Positions 7,988 to 16,367 of a DNA stretch of 44,864 nucleotides are shown here, piece after piece. This DNA is from Bacteroidales bacterium. GTDB taxonomy: Bacteria > Bacteroidota > Bacteroidia > Bacteroidales > UBA932. Made by a program: the position numbers and the translations under genes. How positions within the stretch are numbered: position 1 is the stretch's first letter; each line of letters opens with the position of its first letter. The stretch covers positions 1-44,864 of the forward strand of contig JAFRXC010000033.1 in the NCBI GenBank assembly GCA_017437825.1, given 5' to 3'. The notes under the pieces were generated by a model. It was given only the letters and a program-made list of their open reading frames with translations. It did no database searches and was not told the origin of the DNA.

Positions 7988-9931
7988 ATGCGTAAGATTT
8001 TGACAGCCGCCCTTGCTGCGGCAACATTCCTGAGCGCCTTTGCCCAGAGTCCGGTCAGCGGACCGGACGGCAGGCTCAAGGTAAGCGTGAGCGCCGATGC
8101 CCGCTACAGTGTAAGTTATGACGGAATCCAGGTCCTGGAGTCCTCCGCGCTGGGATTCAAGGCCAACCTTGGAGACTACAGCAAGCTCTCGTTCATAGAA
8201 GAGAAAGCCTCGCAGCTTGACCAGACCTACAAGATGGAGACGATAAAGACCTCCGTCGTCAACTACAAGGCCAACGTGAGCGTCTACTCCTTCCAGAATG
8301 CCGGGGGCAAGAAGGTGGACGTGGAGTTCAGAGTCAGCAACAACGACATAGCATTCAGGTATTTGCTCCCGCGCGAAGGCGCACCGGGAGGCGTGCGTAT
8401 CTTTGAAGAGACAACCGCTTTCAAGTTGCCGCAGGGGACTGTCAGCTTCCTTACTCCGCAGAGCGACGCAATGATAGGCTTCGCCCGCACCAAGCCAAGT
8501 TACGAGGAGTTCTATTATCTGGAGAAACCCCTTTCCGAGAAATCCGAGTATGGCCACGGCTACACCTTCCCCTGTCTGTTCAAGACGGCAGACAATGCCT
8601 GGGTGCTGATCAGCGAGACTGGTGTGGACAGCCGCTACTGCGGCTCGCACCTGAGTGACTGGGACGCAGCCAAAGGCTATACGATAGCGTTCCCTCTTCC
8701 TGAAGAAAACAATGGGGAAGGGGATACCGGCGCCGCGTTCTCAATTCCCGGCGCTACCCCCTGGAGGACAATTACTGTAGGCCTTGACCTTGCCCCTATA
8801 GCAGAAACCACGGTAGCCTGGGATGTTGTAGAGCAGCTATACGAGCCTTCGATGGACTATAAATTCGGCCGCAGCACCTGGAGCTGGATCCTGTGGCAGG
8901 ATCCCAGCATCAATTGGGACGACCTGGTAGCCTACATAGACCTGGCCGCTGCTATGGGATATGAGTATACCCTGGTGGATGCCTACTGGGACAGGAACCT
9001 TGGATACGACAAGATGGAGGAACTCATCCAGTACGCTGCAAGCAAGAACGTTGGAGTATGGCTCTGGTACAGCTCCAGCGGCTGGTGGAACGACATCCCC
9101 CAGAGTCCCAAGGACAACCTGACGACTTCGGTAAGCCGCAAGAAGGAGATGGCGTGGATGAAGAAAGCCGGTGTCAAGGGCATCAAGGTGGATTTCTTCG
9201 GCGGAGACAAGCAGCAGACCCTGCGCTATTACGAAGACATCCTGAGCGACGCCAACGACTACGGCCTGATGTGCATCTTCCACGGTGCAACCCTGCCTCG
9301 CGGCTGGGAGAGGATGTACCCCAACTTTGTTGGAAGCGAGGCGGTAAGGGCATCGGAGAACATGGTCTTCAATCAGAACGACTGCAACCTGGAACCGGAA
9401 TTCGCCTGCCTGCATCCTTTCATCCGCAATGCTGTGGCATCTATGGAATTCGGAGGCAGCTTCCTGCAGAGGCGCCTGAACCGCAATCCCAACAGGGGAC
9501 CGCGCAGGATGACCACCGACGTATTCCAGCTGGCTCTAGCGGTGCTTTACCAGAATCCTATACAGAACTTCGCTCTGGCCCCGACCAACCTGACTGACGG
9601 TACATCGGAGGTTTGCCTTGACTTTATGCGTGCTGTGCCTACGACCTGGGACGAAACCCGCCTGATCGACGGTTATCCGGGGAAATACGTTACAATGGCG
9701 CGCCGTCACGGAAACACTTGGTACATAGTTTCCTTGAACGGTACCCTTGAAAAGCCTATGAAGCTTGACTTGAACGCCATCTGCAGGAAACTTGGTCTGG
9801 ATGCCGGCGTCTCCAGCGTCAAGGTGTATACCGGAGGCAACGATGCCGCCGTAAGTGCCAAGTTGCCGGCAAAGACACTTGATATCGCACCTGCTGATGC
9901 CGTTGTAGCGGTCATCACTCCCTGGCGGTAG
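7988..9931 (+). CDS. GH97 glycoside hydrolase, probably retaining alpha-galactosidase type
   Basis: This 647-aa protein has a signal peptide (about 20 residues, ending LSAFAQ) and the three GH97 parts: an N-terminal beta-supersandwich (21-270), a catalytic barrel (about 280-550) and a C-terminal beta domain. Inverting SusB-like members use Glu bases. Here the barrel has GIKVDFFGGDKQ with Asp402 where retaining GH97 enzymes carry the nucleophile, and Glu451 in FVGSEAVRASE as the likely acid/base. By family precedent this favours a retaining alpha-galactosidase or alpha-L-arabinopyranosidase-like activity over alpha-glucosidase activity. It is the last gene of the glycosidase operon. A palindromic element begins 8 nt after its stop. 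Confidence 0.87.
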   Translation: MRKILTAALAAATFLSAFAQSPVSGPDGRLKVSVSADARYSVSYDGIQVLESSALGFKANLGDYSKLSFIEEKASQLDQTYKMETIKTSVVNYKANVSVYSFQNAGGKKVDVEFRVSNNDIAFRYLLPREGAPGGVRIFEETTAFKLPQGTVSFLTPQSDAMIGFARTKPSYEEFYYLEKPLSEKSEYGHGYTFPCLFKTADNAWVLISETGVDSRYCGSHLSDWDAAKGYTIAFPLPEENNGEGDTGAAFSIPGATPWRTITVGLDLAPIAETTVAWDVVEQLYEPSMDYKFGRSTWSWILWQDPSINWDDLVAYIDLAAAMGYEYTLVDAYWDRNLGYDKMEELIQYAASKNVGVWLWYSSSGWWNDIPQSPKDNLTTSVSRKKEMAWMKKAGVKGIKVDFFGGDKQQTLRYYEDILSDANDYGLMCIFHGATLPRGWERMYPNFVGSEAVRASENMVFNQNDCNLEPEFACLHPFIRNAVASMEFGGSFLQRRLNRNPNRGPRRMTTDVFQLALAVLYQNPIQNFALAPTNLTDGTSEVCLDFMRAVPTTWDETRLIDGYPGKYVTMARRHGNTWYIVSLNGTLEKPMKLDLNAICRKLGLDAGVSSVKVYTGGNDAAVSAKLPAKTLDIAPADAVVAVITPWR

Positions 9932-9938
9932 AAACTGT

Positions 9939-10067
9939 GCCTCCGTGGGGAGGGTGTTCCCTTCATAACCTTTCATCCCTCCCACTGCGCTGCGCTTGTG
10001 GGCCCCTCCCGTTCACGAGGCCACGGGCGGCCACGGGTTATGAAGGGAACACCCTCCCCACGGAGGC
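9939..10067. repeat. Palindromic element, copy 1 (32-bp perfect arms, conserved core)
   Basis: Bases 9939-9970 are the exact reverse complement of 10036-10067. Between them lies a small hairpin (CCCAC 9981-9985 with GTGGG 9998-10002). A 32-nt core at 10008-10039 is identical to 23555-23586 in copy 2. The element fills the gap between the convergent 3' ends of the GH97 gene and truA. There is no coding potential. It could act as a two-way terminator or mRNA stabiliser, or be a small mobile palindrome of REP/MITE type. Confidence 0.9.
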
Positions 10068-10078
10068 GGACCGATATA

Positions 10079-10870
10079 CTAGTAAGAGATATTTGAGAGG
10101 AAAAGGGCGTGACCGGGGACGGATTCTCCGGCGTCGCCGCGAGATGGCAGGTCAAGCCTGCTGTCATTTGGATGCAGGATCAGTTTTGCAAACTGGTCCT
10201 GCGTCATTTTACCGCGCCCCACGTCAATCAGGGAGCCAACCACGGCGCGTACCATGTTCCGCAGGAACCTGTCGGCGCAGATTCTGAAATACATATAGTC
10301 GCCTTGATTGCATGGGAAATGCGTCACGGAGCAGTGGGAAGGGGTGTAATTGTGCCACCCGGCCTCGGTAACTGTGCAGACGGAAGTCTTGACATCAGTG
10401 CCGGTTTTCTGGAAACATCTGAAATCGTGTGTTCCGAGCAACATTTTTGCGGCCTGGTCCATAGCCTGTGTGTCAAGCAGATACAGGCACTGGAAAGAAT
10501 AATGGCTGGCAAAGGGGTCTTTTCTGCGATGCAAAAAATATGTATATTCGCGGTTTGTAGCGTCGAACCTGGAATGGAAATCCTCCGGGGCTCCGGACAC
10601 CTTCAGAACCACGATGGAAGGGGGGAGGATGGCATTTAATTTGTAGCCCAAAGCCTCTGTGTCCAGGCCCTCCGGGGCGTCAAAATGGGCGACGTACCCT
10701 ATGGCGTTGACGGCGGTGTCCGTACGGCCCGCGCCAGTGACGCTGATACTGCTGCGAAGCAGCTTGCCAAGAGCGTCTTCCAGGGTGCCTTGCACGGTAG
10801 GGACTCCGGGCTGGATTTGCCAGCCGAAGAAGGTTGAACCGTCATAGCACAGGGAGATGGAATAACGCAT
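10079..10870 (-). CDS. truA: tRNA pseudouridine(38-40) synthase TruA
   Basis: The protein converts uridines 38-40 in the anticodon arm of tRNAs to pseudouridine. The chosen start (MRYSISLCYDGSTFFGWQIQ) gives 263 aa, the usual size. A longer frame upstream would run through the divergent moxR start region and adds a non-family N-terminus. The catalytic Asp51 sits in GAGRTDTAVNA. Family motifs follow, including HSRFDATNREYTY and FLRNMVRAVVGSLIDVG. The gene is alone on its strand, converging with GH97 and divergent from moxR with a 25-bp gap. Confidence 0.95.
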   Translation of the reverse strand: MRYSISLCYDGSTFFGWQIQPGVPTVQGTLEDALGKLLRSSISVTGAGRTDTAVNAIGYVAHFDAPEGLDTEALGYKLNAILPPSIVVLKVSGAPEDFHSRFDATNREYTYFLHRRKDPFASHYSFQCLYLLDTQAMDQAAKMLLGTHDFRCFQKTGTDVKTSVCTVTEAGWHNYTPSHCSVTHFPCNQGDYMYFRICADRFLRNMVRAVVGSLIDVGRGKMTQDQFAKLILHPNDSRLDLPSRGDAGESVPGHALFLSNISY

Positions 10871-10878
10871 AACGAATG

Positions 10879-10909
10879 CAAAAATATTAAATATAATGGA
10901 AAACATAAA
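10879..10909 (-). promoter_or_regulatory. Promoter of truA
   Basis: Read on the minus strand: TTTA (10909-10906), 19 nt, then TATTTTTG (10886-10879), which matches TAnnTTTG. The predicted start lies only a few bases before the truA ATG, so the message would be almost leaderless. The -33 box overlaps the first codons of moxR. Confidence 0.5.
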
Positions 10910-11888
10910 CATCCAAGAACTCAACGAACGCATTCAGAAAGAGAGCGCCTTTGTAGATCTGCTTACAATGCAGATGGGAAAGGTGATAGTGGGCCAGAAA
11001 CATCTGGTGGAGAACCTGCTCATAGGTCTCCTGGCCAACGGCCACATCCTTCTCGAAGGTGTTCCTGGCTTGGCAAAGACCCTGGCTATCAACACTCTGT
11101 CCCAGGCTGTGAACGCCAAGTTCAGCCGAATTCAGTTTACTCCGGACCTTCTCCCGGCCGACCTTCTCGGAACCCTCATCTACTCTCAGAAAAAAGAGCT
11201 GTTCGAGGTGCACAAAGGCCCTATCTTTGCAAACTTCGTCCTTGCCGACGAGATCAACCGTTCTCCGGCTAAGGTGCAGTCTGCCCTTCTGGAGGCAATG
11301 CAGGAGCGCCAGGTCACTCTGGGCGACCAGACCTACAAACTTCCCGAGCCGTTCCTGGTAATGGCAACCCAGAACCCCATAGAGCAGGAAGGAACCTACC
11401 CTCTTCCCGAGGCACAGGTAGACCGTTTCATGCTCAAGGTGGTTGTAGATTATCCGAAGAAAGAGGAAGAGAGACTGATTGTCCGTATGAACAACACCGG
11501 TGTTTTCCCCAAGGCCGAGCCTGTCATCAGCCCAGAGGACATCGTCCGCGCCCGTGATGTCGTACGTGACGTATATATGGATGAAAAAATAGAGCGATAC
11601 ATAGTTGATATAGTCTATGCCACACGTACCCCTGAGGATTACGGCCTCAAGGGAATGAAGAACCTCATCTCGTTTGGCGCCTCGCCGCGAGCCAGCATCT
11701 CGCTGAGCCTTGCCGCCAAGGCCTACGCCTTCATCAAGAGGCGCGGCTATGTCATCCCGGAGGATGTCAGGGCCGTCTGCAACGAGGTCCTTCGTCACCG
11801 CATCGGTCTCAGCTACGAAGCCGAGGCTGAGAACGTAAAGGCAGAAGACATTATCGAGCAAGTTATAAATGCCGTCATCGTCCCATAA
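10896..11888 (+). CDS. MoxR-family AAA+ ATPase
   Basis: This 330-aa cytoplasmic ATPase of the MoxR group is thought to act as a chaperone for VWA-domain partners. Walker A is GVPGLAKT (55-62). Walker B is FVLADEINR, with Asp118-Glu119. The MATQNPIEQEGTYPLPEAQ sensor region is typical of the family. It heads the bat operon, and its end overlaps the DUF58 start by 20 nt, so the two are coupled. In Bacteroidota this operon has been linked to aerotolerance and envelope stress; that role is from the family, not from this sequence. I see no convincing promoter of its own in the 25-bp divergent gap. Confidence 0.93.
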   Translation: MENINIQELNERIQKESAFVDLLTMQMGKVIVGQKHLVENLLIGLLANGHILLEGVPGLAKTLAINTLSQAVNAKFSRIQFTPDLLPADLLGTLIYSQKKELFEVHKGPIFANFVLADEINRSPAKVQSALLEAMQERQVTLGDQTYKLPEPFLVMATQNPIEQEGTYPLPEAQVDRFMLKVVVDYPKKEEERLIVRMNNTGVFPKAEPVISPEDIVRARDVVRDVYMDEKIERYIVDIVYATRTPEDYGLKGMKNLISFGASPRASISLSLAAKAYAFIKRRGYVIPEDVRAVCNEVLRHRIGLSYEAEAENVKAEDIIEQVINAVIVP

Positions 11889-12771
11889 CGCAAGCGCTGC
11901 TGACCTGCTGGGCAAAGTCCGCAAGATCGAGATCAAGACGCGGGCGCTGTCGCACCAGATATTCGCAGGAGAGTACCACTCCGCCTTCAAAGGGCGCGGA
12001 ATGGCCTTCAGCGAGGTGCGTGAGTACCAGTGGGGGGACGATGTGCGCTCAATGGACTGGAACGTCACGGCCCGCCTGCGGACGCCGTACGTGAAAGTGT
12101 TCGAAGAGGAGCGCGAACTCACCGTCGTGCTGCTGGTGGACGTGAGCGGATCCGGCTTCTTCGGCACCGCTTCCCGCACAAAGAGGGAGCTTCTGGCCGA
12201 AATAGCCGCCGTGCTGTCCTTCAGCGCCATCCTCAATAACGACAAGGTGGGGGCGCTGTTCTTCAGCGACCGCATAGAGAAATTCATCCCGCCCGGAAAG
12301 GGCCGCAGCCACCTCCTTCACATAATCAGAGAGATTATTGACCTGGAACCCGCTTCGGAAGGAACGGACATAGGGGAGGCGCTGCGCTATCTGACCAACG
12401 CCATAAAGAAGAGGTGCACTGCATTCGTCCTCAGCGATATGATGGACGTTGACGGCGACGGCAACCTGCGCTACGAAGACGCACTTAAAGTTGCGGCTGG
12501 CCGCCACGACGTGTCCGTCATCAAGGTACACGACCCTCGCGAGCAGTCGCTGCCTGACGTAGGCCTGGTGAACGTACAAGACTTGGAAACTGGTTCGGGA
12601 TCCTGGATCAATACCTCCAGTTCCCGCGTCCGCAATGCCTATGCTGCCTGGTACAGGGATATGGCCGAAAAGGAGAAGAGCCTATTCAACCGATATAAAG
12701 TAGATTCGGTGGACATTGCCACCAACGAAGATTACGTCAAGGGACTTATGACTCTGTTCAGCAAGAAATGA
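11869..12771 (+). CDS. DUF58 domain protein of the bat operon
   Basis: This 300-aa protein has the DUF58 signature region (GRGMAFSEVREYQWGDD then VRSMDWNVTARL, about 43-70). It continues into a VWA-like fold with VVLLVDVSGSG as the metal-site-like motif. There is no signal peptide and no long membrane segment, so it should be cytoplasmic or peripheral. In moxR-bat operons DUF58 proteins always sit between moxR and the VWA genes and are presumed to bridge ATPase and membrane partners. Its start lies inside moxR and its stop overlaps the next ATG. Confidence 0.9.
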   Translation: MPSSSHNASAADLLGKVRKIEIKTRALSHQIFAGEYHSAFKGRGMAFSEVREYQWGDDVRSMDWNVTARLRTPYVKVFEEERELTVVLLVDVSGSGFFGTASRTKRELLAEIAAVLSFSAILNNDKVGALFFSDRIEKFIPPGKGRSHLLHIIREIIDLEPASEGTDIGEALRYLTNAIKKRCTAFVLSDMMDVDGDGNLRYEDALKVAAGRHDVSVIKVHDPREQSLPDVGLVNVQDLETGSGSWINTSSSRVRNAYAAWYRDMAEKEKSLFNRYKVDSVDIATNEDYVKGLMTLFSKK

Positions 12772-13718
12772 GACTGTTGCTTGTCATATACGCATTGGTT
12801 TCGGGAATCATCCCGTCCGGCCAGAGCTACCTGAAGCAGCTCCAGCAGCGGGATTCCATACTCATTGCCGACCAGCTGGAATACGGAGTCGAGATGAAGG
12901 GAATGCCTGCGGACGCCATCCTGGCATTCCAGGATTACTCCAAGGTGATGACCGATACCCTTACTCTGGTACGCGCCTGGAAAGTGGACACCCTGAAGGT
13001 GAACAAGACATCCGGAGTGCCTACCCTCGACCTTAGGGCGTCTGTAGTCATAGCTCCGTTCGAAGAAGGCCATTACACCCTTCCCGACGTTGCCGTGCAG
13101 CGTACTGTGGGGGCTTCTATGGACACCCTCCTGTTTACGGGAATGGAGTTCGAGGCCAAGACAATTCCAATAGATACCGCCACCTTCCAGATACACGACA
13201 TAAAAGGCCAGATCAAGTATCCTCTGACGCTGGCCGAACTGCTGCCGTATATCATCGGGATATGGATAGTGGCGCTCCTGGCAATCATCATCGGCTGCCT
13301 CATCATAATGGCAGGCCGCAGGGAGACTGTTGTGGAGGCCCGCAGGGATCCTCCGTACATAGTTGCCCTTCGCAACCTGGATACCCTCAAGGGAGACAAA
13401 TACTGGGCTCCGGAAAAGCAGAAGACCCTGTACTCCGGAATCACAGACACCCTGCGTACATACATAGAGAACGTATTCGGCATAAATGCCGAGGAGATGA
13501 CCACCGCCGAGATTTTCGACGCATTGGAAGGACGCATCCCGGAGGACCTTTACGCCGAGACCAAGGCCCTTTTCGAGACTTCCGACTTCGTGAAGTTCGC
13601 CAAGTTCACAGCTACGGAGCAGCAGAACGCCTCCGCGGTGCCTTCGGCAGTCAAGTTCGTAACATCCACCTACCAGACACAGCTGGAAGGTGAGCAAAAA
13701 GAGGAGGAGGCCGCCTGA
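12768..13718 (+). CDS. Bat-operon membrane protein (DUF4381-like position)
   Basis: This 316-aa protein has an N-terminal hydrophobic signal (MRLLLVIYALVSGIIPSGQS) and an extracytoplasmic beta-rich region of about 140 residues. One strong membrane helix follows (about 163-190, LLPYIIGIWIVALLAIIIGC). The C-terminal cytoplasmic part contains DTLRTYIENVFGINAEEMTT and ends in an acidic tail. I recognise it by place and layout: bat operons carry a small BatD-like or DUF4381-like protein between DUF58 and batA. The fold call is tentative. It overlaps both neighbours by 1-4 nt. Confidence 0.7.
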   Translation: MRLLLVIYALVSGIIPSGQSYLKQLQQRDSILIADQLEYGVEMKGMPADAILAFQDYSKVMTDTLTLVRAWKVDTLKVNKTSGVPTLDLRASVVIAPFEEGHYTLPDVAVQRTVGASMDTLLFTGMEFEAKTIPIDTATFQIHDIKGQIKYPLTLAELLPYIIGIWIVALLAIIIGCLIIMAGRRETVVEARRDPPYIVALRNLDTLKGDKYWAPEKQKTLYSGITDTLRTYIENVFGINAEEMTTAEIFDALEGRIPEDLYAETKALFETSDFVKFAKFTATEQQNASAVPSAVKFVTSTYQTQLEGEQKEEEAA

Positions 13719-14701
13719 TGTTCTTCGAGTATCCCAAATTGCTCTGGCTGATGATCGTGCCTGTGCTCCTGGCGGCGCTTTACGTGTTCCGGGAGATCAC
13801 GGGACGCCGCACCAACCTGCAGGTTGCATCCGCCAGGCAGTGGCAGAGCGGCGGAAAGACTGCGCTTGAGGTTTTGAGGCACCTGCCTGCATTGCTGCGC
13901 ATAGCGGCCCTGTGCCTTATAGTGGTTTGTATAGCGCGTCCCAGGTCGTCGTCGCAGACGGAGAAGATAGATACAGAGGGTATCGACATCATCCTGGCGA
14001 TGGACGTCTCCACCAGTATGCTGGCCAGGGACTTCACGCCGGACAGGATTAACGCGGCCAAGGACATAGCGATGGAGTTCATCGCGCAGAGGCCTTCCGA
14101 CAGGATGGGCATAGTTGTGTTCGCAGGCGAAAGCTATACCCAGTGCCCCCTTACGACCGACCGCTCCACCCTCATCAACCTGATGAAGGAGCTTCAGACG
14201 GGCCTGATAGAAGACGGTACCGCAATTGGCAACGGCCTGGCTACCGCGGTAGCCAGGATAATGGATTCCGACGCCAAGAGCCGCGTGGTGATTCTGCTGA
14301 CAGACGGAGTTAACAACAGTGGCGAAATAGCTCCCGACACCGCCGCTGAAATTGCATATACATACGGGGTGAGGGTATATACTATTGGAGTAGGTGCCAA
14401 CGGAATGGCTCCATACCCGGTTATGACCCCCTGGGGCGTTCAGATGCAGAACCTGCCTGTAGAAATTGACGAGGACCTCCTGAAGAGGGTGGCGCAGACC
14501 ACCGGAGGACGGTATTTCCGCGCCACCGACAATACCAAGCTGGCCGAGATCTACGCTGAGATCAACCAGATGGAGAAAGCCCGTACCACCATAGACAGCT
14601 TCCCTGTTTACAAGGAACTGTTCCTCAAGTACGCGCTCTGGGCCCTGGCGCTGCTGCTCCTGGAGCTTGTCCTCAGGTTTATAATAAAGAAACTGACGTG
14701 A
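13718..14701 (+). CDS. batA: BatA, VWA-domain membrane protein
   Basis: This 327-aa protein has two N-terminal membrane segments (about residues 8-24 and 50-68) and a von Willebrand A domain. The metal-ion site starts with DVSTS in ILAMDVSTSMLARDFTPDR. A final membrane helix lies at about 300-320 (YALWALALLLLELVLRFII). The VWA domain should face the periplasm or be membrane-tethered and mediate Mg-dependent protein contacts. The start ATG overlaps the upstream stop (TGATG). The next gene begins with GTG in the overlap GTGA. Confidence 0.9.
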   Translation: MFFEYPKLLWLMIVPVLLAALYVFREITGRRTNLQVASARQWQSGGKTALEVLRHLPALLRIAALCLIVVCIARPRSSSQTEKIDTEGIDIILAMDVSTSMLARDFTPDRINAAKDIAMEFIAQRPSDRMGIVVFAGESYTQCPLTTDRSTLINLMKELQTGLIEDGTAIGNGLATAVARIMDSDAKSRVVILLTDGVNNSGEIAPDTAAEIAYTYGVRVYTIGVGANGMAPYPVMTPWGVQMQNLPVEIDEDLLKRVAQTTGGRYFRATDNTKLAEIYAEINQMEKARTTIDSFPVYKELFLKYALWALALLLLELVLRFIIKKLT

Positions 14702-15699
14702 TTTATTTTGGCAACATAAAGTTCCTGTGGCTCCTGCTTCTGGTGCCTGTCATCGTGGCGGGTTACGCAATCATGCGCTACCGCCGCCGCAAGGCCCTGA
14801 AAGCCTTTGGCGACGAAGAACTGGTGAACGAGCTTATGCCCAGGTACTCCGCCGTGAAGGGCTGGCTGCGCTGCCTGTTGACAGCGCTGGCTTTCGCCTG
14901 CTTCGTCGTAGGACTGGCGCGCCCTATGGTGGGAGCCGCCCTCAAGGAGCACCAGAGCTCAGGTGCCGAGATAATGATCTGCCTGGACGTGTCCAACTCC
15001 ATGCTCGCCCAGGATTATTCTCCCAGCCGCCTGGAGAGAGCCAAACTGGCCATCAACCGTCTTACTGACCGTCTTGTGGAGGACAGGATAGGCTTGATAG
15101 TGTTTGCCGGAACGTCCTTCGTGCAGCTGCCCATAACCACGGACTACATTTCTGCCAAGATGTTCCTCTCCACTGTGGACACCCGCTCCGTGCCGGTTCA
15201 GGGAACCGCGATAGGTGACGCAATAACCACCGCAATACGCAGTTTCAGCGCCCAGAGCGAGAAGAGCCGCGCCATAATAGTCATTACCGACGGCGAGAAC
15301 CACGAAGATGACGCCGTAGCTGCGGCGCAGACTGCCTTCGAGCAGGGTATAAAAGTCTACACCATAGGCGTAGGCTCTTCACAGGGGCAGCCCATCCCTT
15401 ATTCAGGAGGCCTCCTGAAAGACTCCGAAGGCAACATAGTGGTGACGCGCCTTGACGAGGAAACGCTCAAGAGCGTGGCCGCGGCCGGCGGAGGAGCCTA
15501 CGTACACGCCGGAAACGAGGAATTCGGCCTCAATCCCATAATTGAGGACATTGAGAAGATGGAGGACGAGACATTCAACTCCGTGGTGTTCGAGGAATTC
15601 GACGAGCAGTTCATGTATTTCTTCGCGGCGGCCCTCATTTTCTTCGCCCTTGAGATGCTGCTGGGAGAAAGGAGCCCTAAAAAGAAGTTGTTCGTATGA
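14698..15699 (+). CDS. batB: BatB, VWA-domain membrane protein (GTG start)
   Basis: This 333-aa paralogue of BatA has the same layout: two N-terminal helices, a VWA domain with DVSNS in MICLDVSNSMLAQDYSPSR, and a C-terminal helix (YFFAAALIFFALEMLLG). The start codon is GTG at 14698. It overlaps the BatA stop in GTGA and keeps the frame aligned with the family N-terminus (IYFGNIKFLWLLLLVP). BatA and BatB probably form a membrane complex with BatC and BatD. Confidence 0.9.
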   Translation: MIYFGNIKFLWLLLLVPVIVAGYAIMRYRRRKALKAFGDEELVNELMPRYSAVKGWLRCLLTALAFACFVVGLARPMVGAALKEHQSSGAEIMICLDVSNSMLAQDYSPSRLERAKLAINRLTDRLVEDRIGLIVFAGTSFVQLPITTDYISAKMFLSTVDTRSVPVQGTAIGDAITTAIRSFSAQSEKSRAIIVITDGENHEDDAVAAAQTAFEQGIKVYTIGVGSSQGQPIPYSGGLLKDSEGNIVVTRLDEETLKSVAAAGGGAYVHAGNEEFGLNPIIEDIEKMEDETFNSVVFEEFDEQFMYFFAAALIFFALEMLLGERSPKKKLFV

Positions 15700-16367
15700 A
15701 AAAGATAATTTTGTCTCTGATGGCGCTGCTTCTGGCAGTGGGAGCTTCGGCCCAGGCGGACCGGAGGGAAGTGCGCGAAGGCAACCGCAAATTCCGCGGG
15801 GGCAACTTCCGCCAGGCGGAGATAGACTACCGCAAGGCTACCGTGAAGGATTCGCTTTCGGTGGCGGCCCAGTACAACCTTGCGTCCTCCCTTTACAGGC
15901 AGGACGACTTCGAAGGGGCCGCCGGCGCCCTCCTTACCGTCAAGGACGTGGTCAAGGGGCATAAGAACGAGGCTGACTATTACTTCAACGCAGGCGACGC
16001 TGCCCTCCAGAAAGAGGAGTACCAGGCGGCTGTGGAGGCGTTCAAGGCCTCACTTCTGCTGAATCCTGATGACATAGAGGCAAAAGAGAACTATATTTAC
16101 GCCAAGAAGAAACTGCAGGACCAGCAGCAGGACGGCGGAGGCAATGACAACCAGGATCAGGACCAGGACCAGAATCAGGATCAGCAGAATCAAGACCAGA
16201 ACCAGGACGACCAGCAACAGCAGCAGCCTCCGCGCGAGCAGAAGATATCACCCCAGCAGGCTCAGCAGATGCTGAACGCAATGCTGGCCAAAGAGAGAGA
16301 GACCCAGGACAAGGTGAACCAGGAAAAAGCCCAGGCCAGCCCTGACAAGAAAGAAAAGAATTGGTAA
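15696..16367 (+). CDS. batC: BatC, periplasmic TPR protein with Gln/Asp-rich tail
   Basis: This 223-aa protein has a Sec signal peptide (MKKIILSLMALLLAVGASAQ) and about three TPR-type helix pairs (residues 25-145). The low-complexity tail at about 147-180 is built from repeated Asp-Gln-Asn units, followed by a charged helix. TPRs usually dock partner proteins, here the VWA proteins or BatD. The tail looks disordered. It overlaps batB by 4 nt and batD by 1 nt. Confidence 0.87.
   Translation: MKKIILSLMALLLAVGASAQADRREVREGNRKFRGGNFRQAEIDYRKATVKDSLSVAAQYNLASSLYRQDDFEGAAGALLTVKDVVKGHKNEADYYFNAGDAALQKEEYQAAVEAFKASLLLNPDDIEAKENYIYAKKKLQDQQQDGGGNDNQDQDQDQNQDQQNQDQNQDDQQQQQPPREQKISPQQAQQMLNAMLAKERETQDKVNQEKAQASPDKKEKNW

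Noticed and set aside
10887-12287. Minus-strand open frame of 466 codons opposite moxR and DUF58
   Set aside because: The opposite strand encodes two clear families with overlapping starts. The shadow has Ser/Arg-rich low-information sequence.
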